DNA from: CAXBDP01 sp964598395 | GTDB taxonomy: Bacteria; Bacteroidota; Bacteroidia; Cytophagales; Cyclobacteriaceae | Length of the DNA stretch: 60,516 nt | Assembly: GCA_964598395.1 (NCBI GenBank) | Contig: CAZRBW010000011.1 | Coordinates: forward strand, 1-60,516 | Direction: 5' to 3' | Shown: positions 1 through 8,221 of the stretch, piece by piece | Numbering within the stretch: the stretch's first letter is position 1 | Layout: each line of letters starts with the position of its first letter | Position numbers and translations under genes: made by a program | Notes under the pieces: generated by a model | Databases searched by the model: none | The model's input: the letters and a program-made list of their open reading frames with translations, nothing else | Told to the model about the DNA's origin: nothing

Positions 1-778
1 AGCCTGAAATGATGATTGCTTCTGGCGTATCGTCCACGATTATTTCTACGCCAGTGGCAGCTTCGAGCGCACGGATATTTCTACCCTCCCGCCCGATAAT
101 CTTACCTTTGATGTCATCACTTTCAATATTGAAAATAGAGACACAGTTTTCAACCGCATGCTCTGTGGCAGTCCGCTGTATGGTGTTGATTACAATTTTC
201 TTGGCTTCTTTCGTCGCGGTGAGTTTTGCTTCCTCAATAATATCCTTGATATGTGAGGCAGCTTTTGTTTGAGCTTCATCTCGCAGGGTATTAATTAGCT
301 GTTCGCGAGCTTCGTCGGCACTGAGGTTGGCTACTTTTTCCAATACAGAAACTTTCTCTGAAATGGCTTTTTCTAGCTCCTCTTTCTTCTGACCTACAAT
401 CTCCAGCTGAGCTGTTACATTTTCTTTGATGCTATCAATCTCTGCTTCCCTGCGTTTGGTTTGCTCCATTTGCTTGGCTAGCATTTGCTCCTTTTGTTTC
501 AGCTTATTTTCATTAGTCAACAGGATATTCTTTTTCCTATTCGACTCTTCTTCAAATTCGCTTCTAAGCTTGAGGAACTTCTCTTTTGCTTCGAGAATTT
601 TATCTTTTTTGATAGTTTCTGCTTCTTGAGCAGCATCTTTTAAGATTCGCTGAGCTCTTTCTTCTGCTTCAGCCTCCTTTTCTTTTCTTATTTTGCTTAG
701 CAGGCTTTTACCTACTAAATAGCCTATTGCAAGACCTACTAAGGCTGCAATAAGTCCAATAATTACACTTTCACCCAT
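1..778 (-). CDS. rny: Ribonuclease Y, N-terminal part (cut by window start)
   Basis: Endoribonuclease Y is a membrane-anchored enzyme that starts mRNA decay. The reading frame runs from an ATG at 778 to the window edge without a stop, giving about 259 residues. Visible are an N-terminal membrane anchor (about residues 4-22), a long charged coiled coil (about 30-200), and the start of the KH RNA-binding domain with GKIIGREGRNIRALE near residue 225. The catalytic HD domain (normally another 250 residues) lies outside the window. It follows zapA on the same strand, and pheT, the coiled-coil gene, zapA and rny probably form one transcription unit. Identity is secure from the KH motif plus the anchor/coil layout. 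Confidence 0.95.
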   Translation of the reverse strand, partial: MGESVIIGLIAALVGLAIGYLVGKSLLSKIRKEKEAEAEERAQRILKDAAQEAETIKKDKILEAKEKFLKLRSEFEEESNRKKNILLTNENKLKQKEQMLAKQMEQTKRREAEIDSIKENVTAQLEIVGQKKEELEKAISEKVSVLEKVANLSADEAREQLINTLRDEAQTKAASHIKDIIEEAKLTATKEAKKIVINTIQRTATEHAVENCVSIFNIESDDIKGKIIGREGRNIRALEAATGVEIIVDDTPEAIIISG

Positions 779-840
779 TTTTATTTATGTTTATGGGCAG
801 AAGTAACGATGCTATTGATGCTAAAGATTATGGCTAAATT

Positions 841-1128
841 TCAACCAAGGGATTTATCTAACAGTCCATTCAGTTCTGACAACTTATCGCTCAGAAATTC
901 TGACTTTCCTGAAATAGACTTTTCAGCAGTTAGTTTCTCAACAAGGCTATCAAATGCCACCATTGCGAGTAAATCTTGCTTATCGTCTATTTTGAAACGT
1001 GTTGCATATCCCTTCAACATATCGTTGATAGTTTTGCATGCCGTCCGTATTTTCTCCTCATCCTCGGGTTTAACCTTCATCGGATACTCTCGGTCAAATA
1101 TTTTTATTTTAATTGAAAGTTCTCCCAT
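841..1128 (-). CDS. zapA: Cell division protein ZapA
   Basis: ZapA binds FtsZ and bundles its filaments at the division site. The 95-residue product has the ZapA layout: an N-terminal beta-rich part with IKIFDREYPMKV, then a helix with the conserved region around LLAMVAFDSLVEKL, and a short C-terminal coil. It is slightly shorter than the enterobacterial protein. It starts 11 bases after the stop of a small coiled-coil gene and lies 62 bases upstream of rny, all on the minus strand. Family assignment is confident; a role in division is from the family. Confidence 0.88.
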   Translation of the reverse strand: MGELSIKIKIFDREYPMKVKPEDEEKIRTACKTINDMLKGYATRFKIDDKQDLLAMVAFDSLVEKLTAEKSISGKSEFLSDKLSELNGLLDKSLG

Positions 1129-1139
1129 TCAGGTATCTA

Positions 1140-1436
1140 TTATTTGCCTAGTTGCGCTATACAGAAATCAATTTCTTTAATATAGTCGCCTATAATCTTC
1201 TTCAATTCAGTAGTATTTCGTTTTTCTGCCGGAATACCTTCTACAAGTTTAGCTAATTTCCACTTATTTTGAAAATTATCCAATTTTTCGCTTTTTCCTT
1301 CAAGCTCATTTTTAAGTTTTATATTCTCACTTTCCAGCTCAGAAACTTTTTCTTTGAGGGTATTTTGCAAGGTTAATAACTTATGAAGCTTTTCTTCAAT
1401 TTGAAGAATTGATGCGTCCAATTGGTGTTCTTTCAT
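1140..1436 (-). CDS. Small coiled-coil protein between pheT and zapA
   Basis: A 98-residue soluble protein with no signal peptide or membrane segment. About residues 8-60 form a strong coiled coil rich in Leu, Lys and Glu (for example LHKLLTLQNTLKEKVSELE), followed by a short C-terminal helix region. Its ATG overlaps the pheT stop codon by one base (TAATG), which implies translational coupling. zapA follows after 11 bases. I do not recognise a named family. The position next to zapA makes a ZapB-like partner role a reasonable guess, but this is inference from context and coil content only. Confidence 0.8.
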   Translation of the reverse strand: MKEHQLDASILQIEEKLHKLLTLQNTLKEKVSELESENIKLKNELEGKSEKLDNFQNKWKLAKLVEGIPAEKRNTTELKKIIGDYIKEIDFCIAQLGK

Positions 1437-3853
1437 TATTTTCTTATCAATGCGAAGAGGTCGTTCTCAAATAATTTTATCAAACGAGCCATCGTCTTGT
1501 CTATGTCTTTTTCATTTAAGGTTCGCTGACTGTCCTGCAAAATAAAACTTAATGCGTAGGCTTTTTTTCCACTTTCGATTTTATCGCCTTCATACACATC
1601 AAAAACATTCACTTTTTTGACTAGCCAAAACTCTTTTCTTCCTACAATTTGCTGAATATCCGAAAAGCTTACCTTTTTATCAACTACCAAAGATAAATCT
1701 CTTCGAACTTCTGGAAATTTTGAAATTTCCTGAAGGGTAGTGTTTTCATTAAATTGGCTGAGTAATTCCTGCCAATCTATATCGGCCATAAATACTTCTT
1801 CCTTGATTCCAGCCAATTTTCCCACTTTTGGGTGTAGTTGACCAAGTAAGGCGAGGCTTCCACCCGTATTTGCCAAGTCTAATGCATAGGCATACATCGG
1901 ATTTTTGGTCGGAGTAGTTTGCAAATCTCTTTGATTTAATTTCATCAAAATATTGCTAACCACTTGATACAAATCATGAAAAGCAGCTCTTCTTTCCTTT
2001 TCGATCCAGTTCTCGGCACTTTTTTTTCCTACCAGATAGATGACTAGTTTTTCTTGCTCATGATAGCTACCATCAGCCAGTTTTTTATAAGTTTTGCCAA
2101 ATTCGTAGAGCTTCAAGTTCCACTGTCTATGGTTTAGGTTATGAGCCAATATATCCATTCCAGTGAATGCCAAATGTTGCCTCATTACTCCCAATTCTTC
2201 GCTCAGTTTATTAAGGATTTCGACATTTTCATTAGGATCAAATCCATCAATTTTTTGGCTGTAATCTGGCTTAGTCAATGAGTTGGTCATGATTTCTGAA
2301 TAGCCCATACCTGCCAATATATTACTGACATCTTGCTGGAGGCGGGAGGAATCTACCTTTGGGAATTCTGCCAAATATTCTGTCTGATTTTTAGGTGCTA
2401 GTTCAATATTGTCAAGACCGTAAATTCTCAAAATCTCTTCAATTACATCAGCCTCCCTCGTTACATCCACTCTGTAGGTAGGTGCCAGCACTGTAAACCC
2501 TAAATCACTTTCCTTGCTCAGTTCAAAATCCAGCGCAATCAGTATCCTGCGGATTTCTTCTCTAGGCAACACTTTGCCAATAAGGCGATTGATATTTTTG
2601 TAGCTAACCTCAATTACTGGCTTAGCAACAGGATTTGGATAGATATCCACCACATCGGAGGAGATTTTACCTCCCGCTATTTCGCAAATTAGCGATGCAG
2701 CTCTCCACATTGCTTTGAGGGTAATTTCTGGATCAGTACCTCTTTCGAATCTGAATGAGGCATCCGTCTTCAATCCATGATGATTAGCTGTGCTTCTGAT
2801 TCTGCCTGGATGGAAGCATGCACTTTCTAAAAATATCTCTGTGGTACTTTCAGTTACTCCAGAATTTATTCCACCAAATACACCTGCAATACACATCGGC
2901 TCATCACCATTGCAAATCATCAAATCGCCTGCGCCAAGTTTGCGTTGCTTCTCATCCAATGTTACAAATGGTGTATTCGCAGCCAAGGTTTTCACTATCA
3001 CTTTTCCGGTGGTAATTTTTGATTGGTCGAATGCATGCAACGGCTGGCCAAGCTCGTGCAGCACATAATTTGTGATATCTACAATGTTGTTGATTGGCTC
3101 TAAATCAATGGCCTGAAGTCTATGTTTTAGCCATTCTGGCGATTCTGTTACCTTCACACCACTTATTGAAATCCCGCTGTAGCGAATGCTGCCCTCGGTA
3201 TCTTCTACTATTACTTCAACTTTCGATTGGCTTTCCGCTTTTGGCAGATTTGGAATCGCTGGCAGACAAATTTCTCTACCAAGCACAGCTTTTAGATCTC
3301 TACTTACGCCCAAATGTGATGCTGCATCTGCTCGGTTTGGAGTCAGGCCGATTTCGAATACAATGTCATTGGGTAAATCAAAATATTGGACGGCAGGAGT
3401 GCCATTTGGTAAATTGGTGTCGAGCACTAGGATTCCAGCATGTGAGCTACCCAAACCGATTTCATCTTCGGCGCAAATCATTCCTTCGGATGCTTCACCT
3501 CTGATTTTGCTCTTTTTGATTTTGAATGGCTCGCCCGAGCTTGGGTAAAGTGTGCAACCTATAGTGGCTACAATCACTTTTTGTCCTGTGGCAACATTCG
3601 GCGCACCACATACAATCGAGGATAATTCAGCTTCGCCAATATCTACTTTTGTAAGACTTAGGCTGTCAGCATTTGGGTGTTGGCTACATTCCATTACCTC
3701 GCCAATAACTAGGCCTTCGAGTCCGCCTTTTATGGGTTCGTACTTCTCAGTTCCTTCTACTTCGAGGCCAGTGGCAGTAAGTATATTTGCAATTTGCTCA
3801 GGGCTTTCTTCGATTTTAATGAAATCCTTGAGCCATTGGTATGATATCTTCAT
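1436..3853 (-). CDS. pheT: Phenylalanyl-tRNA synthetase beta subunit
   Basis: PheT is the editing and tRNA-binding subunit of the PheRS heterotetramer, which charges tRNA-Phe. At 805 residues it has the full bacterial length: an N-terminal OB-fold tRNA-binding domain (about 40-150, with ECSQHPNADSLSLTKVD), the B3/B4 editing region (about 210-390, with the GG of VFGGINSGV), B5 (about 400-475), a catalytic-like core, and a C-terminal FDX-ACB anticodon-binding domain (FPEVRRDLSLVVD near 715). pheS is not adjacent. A Bacteroidota-type promoter lies just upstream. The downstream small gene is coupled through TAATG. Confidence 0.97.
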   Translation of the reverse strand: MKISYQWLKDFIKIEESPEQIANILTATGLEVEGTEKYEPIKGGLEGLVIGEVMECSQHPNADSLSLTKVDIGEAELSSIVCGAPNVATGQKVIVATIGCTLYPSSGEPFKIKKSKIRGEASEGMICAEDEIGLGSSHAGILVLDTNLPNGTPAVQYFDLPNDIVFEIGLTPNRADAASHLGVSRDLKAVLGREICLPAIPNLPKAESQSKVEVIVEDTEGSIRYSGISISGVKVTESPEWLKHRLQAIDLEPINNIVDITNYVLHELGQPLHAFDQSKITTGKVIVKTLAANTPFVTLDEKQRKLGAGDLMICNGDEPMCIAGVFGGINSGVTESTTEIFLESACFHPGRIRSTANHHGLKTDASFRFERGTDPEITLKAMWRAASLICEIAGGKISSDVVDIYPNPVAKPVIEVSYKNINRLIGKVLPREEIRRILIALDFELSKESDLGFTVLAPTYRVDVTREADVIEEILRIYGLDNIELAPKNQTEYLAEFPKVDSSRLQQDVSNILAGMGYSEIMTNSLTKPDYSQKIDGFDPNENVEILNKLSEELGVMRQHLAFTGMDILAHNLNHRQWNLKLYEFGKTYKKLADGSYHEQEKLVIYLVGKKSAENWIEKERRAAFHDLYQVVSNILMKLNQRDLQTTPTKNPMYAYALDLANTGGSLALLGQLHPKVGKLAGIKEEVFMADIDWQELLSQFNENTTLQEISKFPEVRRDLSLVVDKKVSFSDIQQIVGRKEFWLVKKVNVFDVYEGDKIESGKKAYALSFILQDSQRTLNEKDIDKTMARLIKLFENDLFALIRK

Positions 3854-3880
3854 GAAAAAAAGTCAAAATGAAATAATGTG

Positions 3881-3909
3881 CAAAAATAAGGATATTGTAC
3901 GGTTGCCAA
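3881..3909 (-). promoter_or_regulatory. Candidate pheT promoter
   Basis: On the minus strand TTG (3907-3909) is followed after 18 bases by TATTTTTG (3881-3888), which fits the Bacteroidota primary sigma consensus TTG-N18-20-TAnnTTTG. It places a transcript start near 3874, about 20 bases before the pheT ATG. This is pattern matching only; AT-rich sequence gives some matches by chance. Confidence 0.5.
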
Positions 3910-3959
3910 ATTGCAAAGGCAAATTCATTTGAATAATAATTTGAAACCGAGTTAAATCC

Positions 3960-4586
3960 CTAATAAACGCCTGGCAAAAAGTCCTTTTCTCCAGCAGTAA
4001 TTGCCACCGTCACATGATTGCCAGCAGGCGGGAGGGGGCAGCTAAATTCATCCGTATAAGCGCAATAGGGATTGTAGGCCATATTGAAATCAATGGTGAT
4101 AGATTGGTCAGTTTCTTTTACCAAATCGATATATCTGCAAGCTCCGTACGTTTCTTCTCCTGTAGTTTCATCTGTAAAAATCAAGAATAGTTTGTTTTGA
4201 AACTGCCTAACCATTGGTTGGAGTATAAGCAGTCTTTGTTGCTTGCCTTTCAATATGAAATTGGCGTAGGCATACTTGAGATAGCGTTCCTCTTTACCGT
4301 CATTAGTTGGCAGAACGAGCATTTTGTCAGATTCTACTGCTTCTAGTCGGGCTTTAATTTTGAATTCAGGATCGATGGGAAAATACTCCAGTTCTCTGAA
4401 ATCTGCTTTTTGGGCATCACTCAATGGAGAGGTGTTATTGTAACGCATAAAGCGATTTTTATCCTCCCGCTCCTTTTTTATTTTTTCCTCATATACGGAG
4501 TTGTCTTCGCGGCCAAAAAGCGTGTAAAGCCCAATTGCCAATACCACGAAAACTACGATTGCAACTAACCAGCTATTTTTTATCAT
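3960..4586 (-). CDS. DUF1684 membrane-anchored protein
   Basis: A 208-residue protein with one N-terminal membrane segment (about 7-24), a charged linker, and a DUF1684 domain over about 75-208. The family signature is visible near the C terminus as NPYCAYTDEFSCPLPPAGN, with two cysteines, and the conserved YGACRYIDL region precedes it. The biochemical role of the family is not known to me. The start codon overlaps the radC stop by four bases (ATGA), so the two are probably co-translated. A GCGGGAGG octamer occurs on each strand inside this gene. Confidence 0.85.
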   Translation of the reverse strand: MIKNSWLVAIVVFVVLAIGLYTLFGREDNSVYEEKIKKEREDKNRFMRYNNTSPLSDAQKADFRELEYFPIDPEFKIKARLEAVESDKMLVLPTNDGKEERYLKYAYANFILKGKQQRLLILQPMVRQFQNKLFLIFTDETTGEETYGACRYIDLVKETDQSITIDFNMAYNPYCAYTDEFSCPLPPAGNHVTVAITAGEKDFLPGVY

Positions 4587-5305
4587 AATATTCCTTCGTC
4601 TGCAAAGCTAAAATATCCATTGTCTCCAAAGATAATATGATCAAGAACGTTAATCTCTAAATGCTTGCCACCTTCTTGCAATTTTTTTGTCAGGGAAATG
4701 TCCGATGCACTTGGTCGGAGGTTGCCCGAAGGATGATTGTGGACGAGAATTACTCCACAAGCAAGCTGCTCTAGCGCCGATTTGAAAATAATTTTTGGAT
4801 CGGCTACCGTCCCTGTTACGCCGCCACGACTGATGTTTTCTTTTTTAAGCACTTTATTGGCGCGGTTCAGAAGAATGATCCAAAATTCTTCCCTGTCCAA
4901 ATCCAAAAGGTCGGGTTTCATTAGATCGTAAGCATGCTCAGAAGCGGTGATTTTTACTTTATCGAGGCTGACACGGACTTTGCGACGTTTGCCTATTTCC
5001 AATGCAGCGATGATGGTGATGGCTTTTGCATCGCCAACTCCCTTAAATTTTTGGAGGTCTTTTACACTTAGTCGTGCCAGATCATCCAAATCGTTTCCTA
5101 CACTTTCGAGGATATGCTTGGCAAGATCTACAGCGCTGAGAGATCGTGTGCCTGAGCCCATTAAGATGCCTAGCAGTTCGGCGTCGGTAAGTACGCTACG
5201 ACCTTTGTTGAGGAGCTTTTCGCGTGGGCGGTCTTCTTCTGCCCATGCAGTGATTGAAAGGCTTTTTGGAAATTCTTTCATTGCCTGTGTAGATTTGTTA
5301 GGCAA
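4583..5305 (-). CDS. radC: RadC family protein (JAB/MPN domain)
   Basis: A 240-residue RadC-like (UPF0758) protein. The N-terminal helix-hairpin-helix-like part (about 35-90) includes LQKFKGVGDAKA. The C-terminal MPN/JAB1 metalloprotease-like domain (about 120-240) carries the metal-binding motif HNHPSG followed by SASD. The old link to DNA repair is doubtful; the family's true function is unsettled. It forms a two-gene unit with the downstream DUF1684 gene by a four-base overlap. The start at 5305 gives the usual family N terminus (SLSITAWAEEDRPREKLL). Confidence 0.92.
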   Translation of the reverse strand: MPNKSTQAMKEFPKSLSITAWAEEDRPREKLLNKGRSVLTDAELLGILMGSGTRSLSAVDLAKHILESVGNDLDDLARLSVKDLQKFKGVGDAKAITIIAALEIGKRRKVRVSLDKVKITASEHAYDLMKPDLLDLDREEFWIILLNRANKVLKKENISRGGVTGTVADPKIIFKSALEQLACGVILVHNHPSGNLRPSASDISLTKKLQEGGKHLEINVLDHIIFGDNGYFSFADEGIL

Positions 5306-5345
5306 TGAATATACTCAAAAAAATATGAGAATGAAAATAAATGAA

Positions 5346-5372
5346 AAATGCTCCACAGTTGCGGAGCATTTT
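5346..5372 (-). terminator. rpsT terminator hairpin
   Basis: Inverted repeat AAATGCTCC / GGAGCATTT around an eight-base loop, with T-rich sequence after the stem on both strands. It sits 25 bases beyond the rpsT stop and ahead of radC, so it probably ends the rpsT transcript. Confidence 0.75.
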
Positions 5373-5396
5373 AATATAGATCTTAAAAAGAGCTAA

Positions 5397-5648
5397 TTAC
5401 AAGCTATTAACGAATGTCGCTAATTTCGATTTGTTGTTAGAAGCCTTATTTTTGTGTATAATGTTCTTTTTAGCAAGCTTATCAAGCATAGAAGAAACAG
5501 TTTTGTAAAGTTCTGTAGCTTCTGCTTTATCAGTAGTGCCTTTTAGTCTTTTGATGAAAGTACGCGTGGTTTTAGCTTGATACCTATTACGTAGTCTCTT
5601 GGCGTTGTTGGATCTGATCCTCTTAAGTGCTGATTTATGGTTTGCCAT
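5397..5648 (-). CDS. rpsT: 30S ribosomal protein S20
   Basis: An 83-residue, highly basic protein with the S20 start MANHKSALKRIR and the conserved NNAKRLRNRYQAKTTR segment; the length is normal for the family. S20 binds 16S rRNA early in 30S assembly. It stands alone on the minus strand between its own promoter and a hairpin terminator, which is common for rpsT. Confidence 0.98.
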   Translation of the reverse strand: MANHKSALKRIRSNNAKRLRNRYQAKTTRTFIKRLKGTTDKAEATELYKTVSSMLDKLAKKNIIHKNKASNNKSKLATFVNSL

Positions 5649-5690
5649 AGTATATGTAAGAAATTAAAGACTCGTTCAAAATTGAGAGTG

Positions 5691-5720
5691 CAAATTTAAG
5701 GTCTTTATTCATATTGGCAA
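5691..5720 (-). promoter_or_regulatory. Candidate rpsT promoter
   Basis: On the minus strand TTG (5718-5720), 19 bases, then TAAATTTG (5691-5698). This is a full match to the Bacteroidota TTG-N19-TAnnTTTG promoter and lies about 45 bases before the rpsT ATG, as expected for a strongly expressed ribosomal gene. Confidence 0.7.
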
Positions 5721-5760
5721 AATATATTTCAAAGATTTATAAATAATATGATTGATAGCC

Positions 5761-6750
5761 ATGATTTTGAGTAAGTTTCATGCAAAGGTAATCAGTATTT
5801 TGACGATTATTTTATTTTTGATAATACCCACCAACGGGCTTGGTTGGGGCTTTTTCGCTCATAAACTGATCAATAGGCAGGCGGTTTTTACCCTCCCGCC
5901 AGAGATGATTCCTTTCTTTAAAAAAAATATAGAATACATCACCGAAAATGCTGTAAATCCAGATCGGCGTCGATATGCGGTAGAAGGTGAGGCTCCAAGG
6001 CATTTTATTGACCTAGAGAATTTTGGAAATCAACCTTTCGAAGAATTGCCAAAAAGTTGGAATGAGGCGGTAGAAAAATTTACCGAAGATACTTTAATGG
6101 CACATGGCACTGCACCGTGGAATGTATATCGGGTATTCAATCAGCTTACTAGAGCTTTTGAAAATAAGGATGCTAGTGCCATACTTCGCTTTGCCGCAGA
6201 CTTGGGCCATTATATTGGCGATTTGAATGTACCACTGCATACCACGGCCAATTATAATGGCCAATTGACCAATCAATATGGGATTCATGGCTTTTGGGAA
6301 TCCAGATTGCCAGAATTGTTTTCAGATGAATACGATTTCTTTGTAGGCAGAGCAAATTATGTGGACAATCCAACTGAATATATTTGGCAAGCGCTTAAGG
6401 AAACCAATGCTGCTTTGGATTCGGTATTGACTTTTGAAAAAGAATTGACTGCCAAATTTGGTGAAGCCCGGAAATGGGGATTTGAAGACAGAGGACAAAT
6501 AACCACCCGCGTTTATTCAAGGACTTTTTCTCGTGCTTATCATGATATGCTAGGTGGACAGGTGGAGCATAGAATGAGAAAATCCATCAAAATGATTGGC
6601 GATTTTTGGTACACTGCATGGGTAAATGCGGGACAGCCAGATTTGCTAGAATTAGCAGGCTATGAAATGGATCCTCAAACACTAAGTAAGATGGAGAAAG
6701 AGCGGGAGGATTGGGAAAAGGGCAAACTCAATGTGCGAGAGCATAATTGA
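5761..6750 (+). CDS. Secreted zinc-dependent phospholipase C / S1-P1 nuclease-like protein
   Basis: About 329 residues. The ATG at 5761 is preferred over a TTG nine bases upstream because it gives a clean signal peptide ending near GLG. The mature protein would then start with Trp as in this fold. Trinuclear zinc ligands of the phospholipase C / S1-P1 nuclease fold can be followed: W with H in WGFFAHK, D in NPDRRR, H in RHFIDLENF, the H-x3-D-x5-H of HYIGDLNVPLH, and HGFWE. A periplasmic or secreted phosphodiesterase is expected; the substrate (lipid or nucleic acid) cannot be read from sequence. It ends one base from the convergent DUF2254 gene. Confidence 0.85.
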   Translation: MILSKFHAKVISILTIILFLIIPTNGLGWGFFAHKLINRQAVFTLPPEMIPFFKKNIEYITENAVNPDRRRYAVEGEAPRHFIDLENFGNQPFEELPKSWNEAVEKFTEDTLMAHGTAPWNVYRVFNQLTRAFENKDASAILRFAADLGHYIGDLNVPLHTTANYNGQLTNQYGIHGFWESRLPELFSDEYDFFVGRANYVDNPTEYIWQALKETNAALDSVLTFEKELTAKFGEARKWGFEDRGQITTRVYSRTFSRAYHDMLGGQVEHRMRKSIKMIGDFWYTAWVNAGQPDLLELAGYEMDPQTLSKMEKEREDWEKGKLNVREHN

Positions 6751-6751
6751 T

Positions 6752-8086
6752 TTACTGTTTATTATCAGCAATAGCCTGCAATACTTTCTTGTACAATTTG
6801 TTTGCGATTTCCTTATCTCGGTCTTCTTCAAAGTTTTTCTCACTTGCAGTATGCACCATTTCGGCGTGCTGGTGAATTAAATCTTTTTGCTCTTTGGTAA
6901 TCATAATGGGCGCCATTTTCTCAAATACCTCCAATAGTCGTATGCAGATAGCCTCCGAACCGCTTCCATTTTGCCTAATCTGATCAAATGCTGTATTGAA
7001 CATACCAGTAAATGAATAAGGCTTGGCAATCACTCTCAATTGTTCATCACTATCCATGTAGATATTGGGTGGAAACTGCCTCAAAGCAATTATGGATAAA
7101 GCAGAGCTTAGATGATCTATGCAAGTAATTGCTGTAGTAGGATCATTTATTCCAGGAGATAATGCACGCACTGCAATTTCAACCAATTGATCAATAGAAT
7201 ATTCCATGTCCTGATCCGAGGTTTTTTGCTTTCCCACAATCATGCAGTCATTTAGTGTGGTACTCAGATCCAAGTTTGATTGATTGGCCTTTATAGTCAT
7301 AATGCCACTACCCATCATTTGAAAGTCACCAGGCATCAATTTTAATTCAATAATTATTTCCTCTTTTTGCGCCAAAGTCACAAGCCCTTCATAATCTATA
7401 GCTTGTAGATATCCACTTTTGCTAGATTAAATTTGCCAAACATGTGGGTGGGATTCTTCATTGATGGTAATCAAGGTGTTGTGTGAGAATTTTTTGTTAC
7501 CTGTAATCTCAACACGTGCTGGAAAGCTTTTATCAATTGCTCGATGCAGGTCTTTATAAGCATCTGCAATTACATAGTCTGCCTGAATTGAAGTGGATAT
7601 GTAATGGAAAAAGAAGATTAAGACTCCTAGACCTAAAATTGCTAAAAACATGGCAAAGGCAATAGATAGTCTAGGAATGAAATCTAGGTCGCCAACAGAA
7701 CGAATGGCTTGGATCACAAATAGGCAATAAATAAATGTTGAAATATAGGTACCTAGCACAAATTGATTTCCAAGATCCTTCATGAAATTACGGAGAAGTC
7801 GTGGGCCAAATTGGCCTGAAGCTAAGGTAAGCGCAACTATGGTGATGGAAAATGTAACCCCAGCAATGCCAATCATTGATGCAGATATAGTCGAGAGCAA
7901 GGTTCTAGCACCATCCGCACCGCCATTGTATACATAGCTGCTTATATCCTTGATGGTAGGGTTGTCCAATTTATCTATCCAAATAAAGAGGTAGGCAGCT
8001 AAAATTGCCGATAAGCTCATTAGTGTAGGGACAAATGCAAAGCTTGATTTTATTAAACTCCAAGTGATCTGAATTTTGGCTTTCAT
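6752..8086 (-). pseudogene. DUF2254 membrane protein interrupted by one in-frame TAA
   Basis: Two open stretches (8086-7427, 219 residues; and 7426-6752) lie in the same frame and are separated only by a TAA at 7427-7429. Reading through the stop gives about 443 residues, the normal length for DUF2254. The N-terminal part has four membrane segments; the C-terminal part has the family hallmarks EIAVRALSPGINDPTTA and, right after the stop, SGYLQAIDYEGL. A single base change (for example CAA, GAA or AAA to TAA) explains it. It may be a true nonsense mutation, a sequencing error, or a split gene in which the second part restarts at the GTG at 7381. The family function is not known to me. Confidence 0.85.
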
Positions 8087-8170
8087 GATTTCAATTTAAT
8101 ATTTATTTCTCAGCCAGCACCTTTGCAATTAGAAAGATGCATAAAGTGAATTTTATCACCGTTGTTAAAA

Positions 8171-8200
8171 AAAATAGCCCTGAATATCAGAGCTATTTTT
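8171..8200 (-). terminator. ettA terminator hairpin
   Basis: Imperfect inverted repeat AAAATAGC(C)CTGA / TCAG(A)GCTATTTT with runs of A and T on both sides, 22 bases past the ettA stop. It could work in both directions. Confidence 0.7.
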
Positions 8201-8221
8201 GTAAATGCTTGATTTAGGTCA

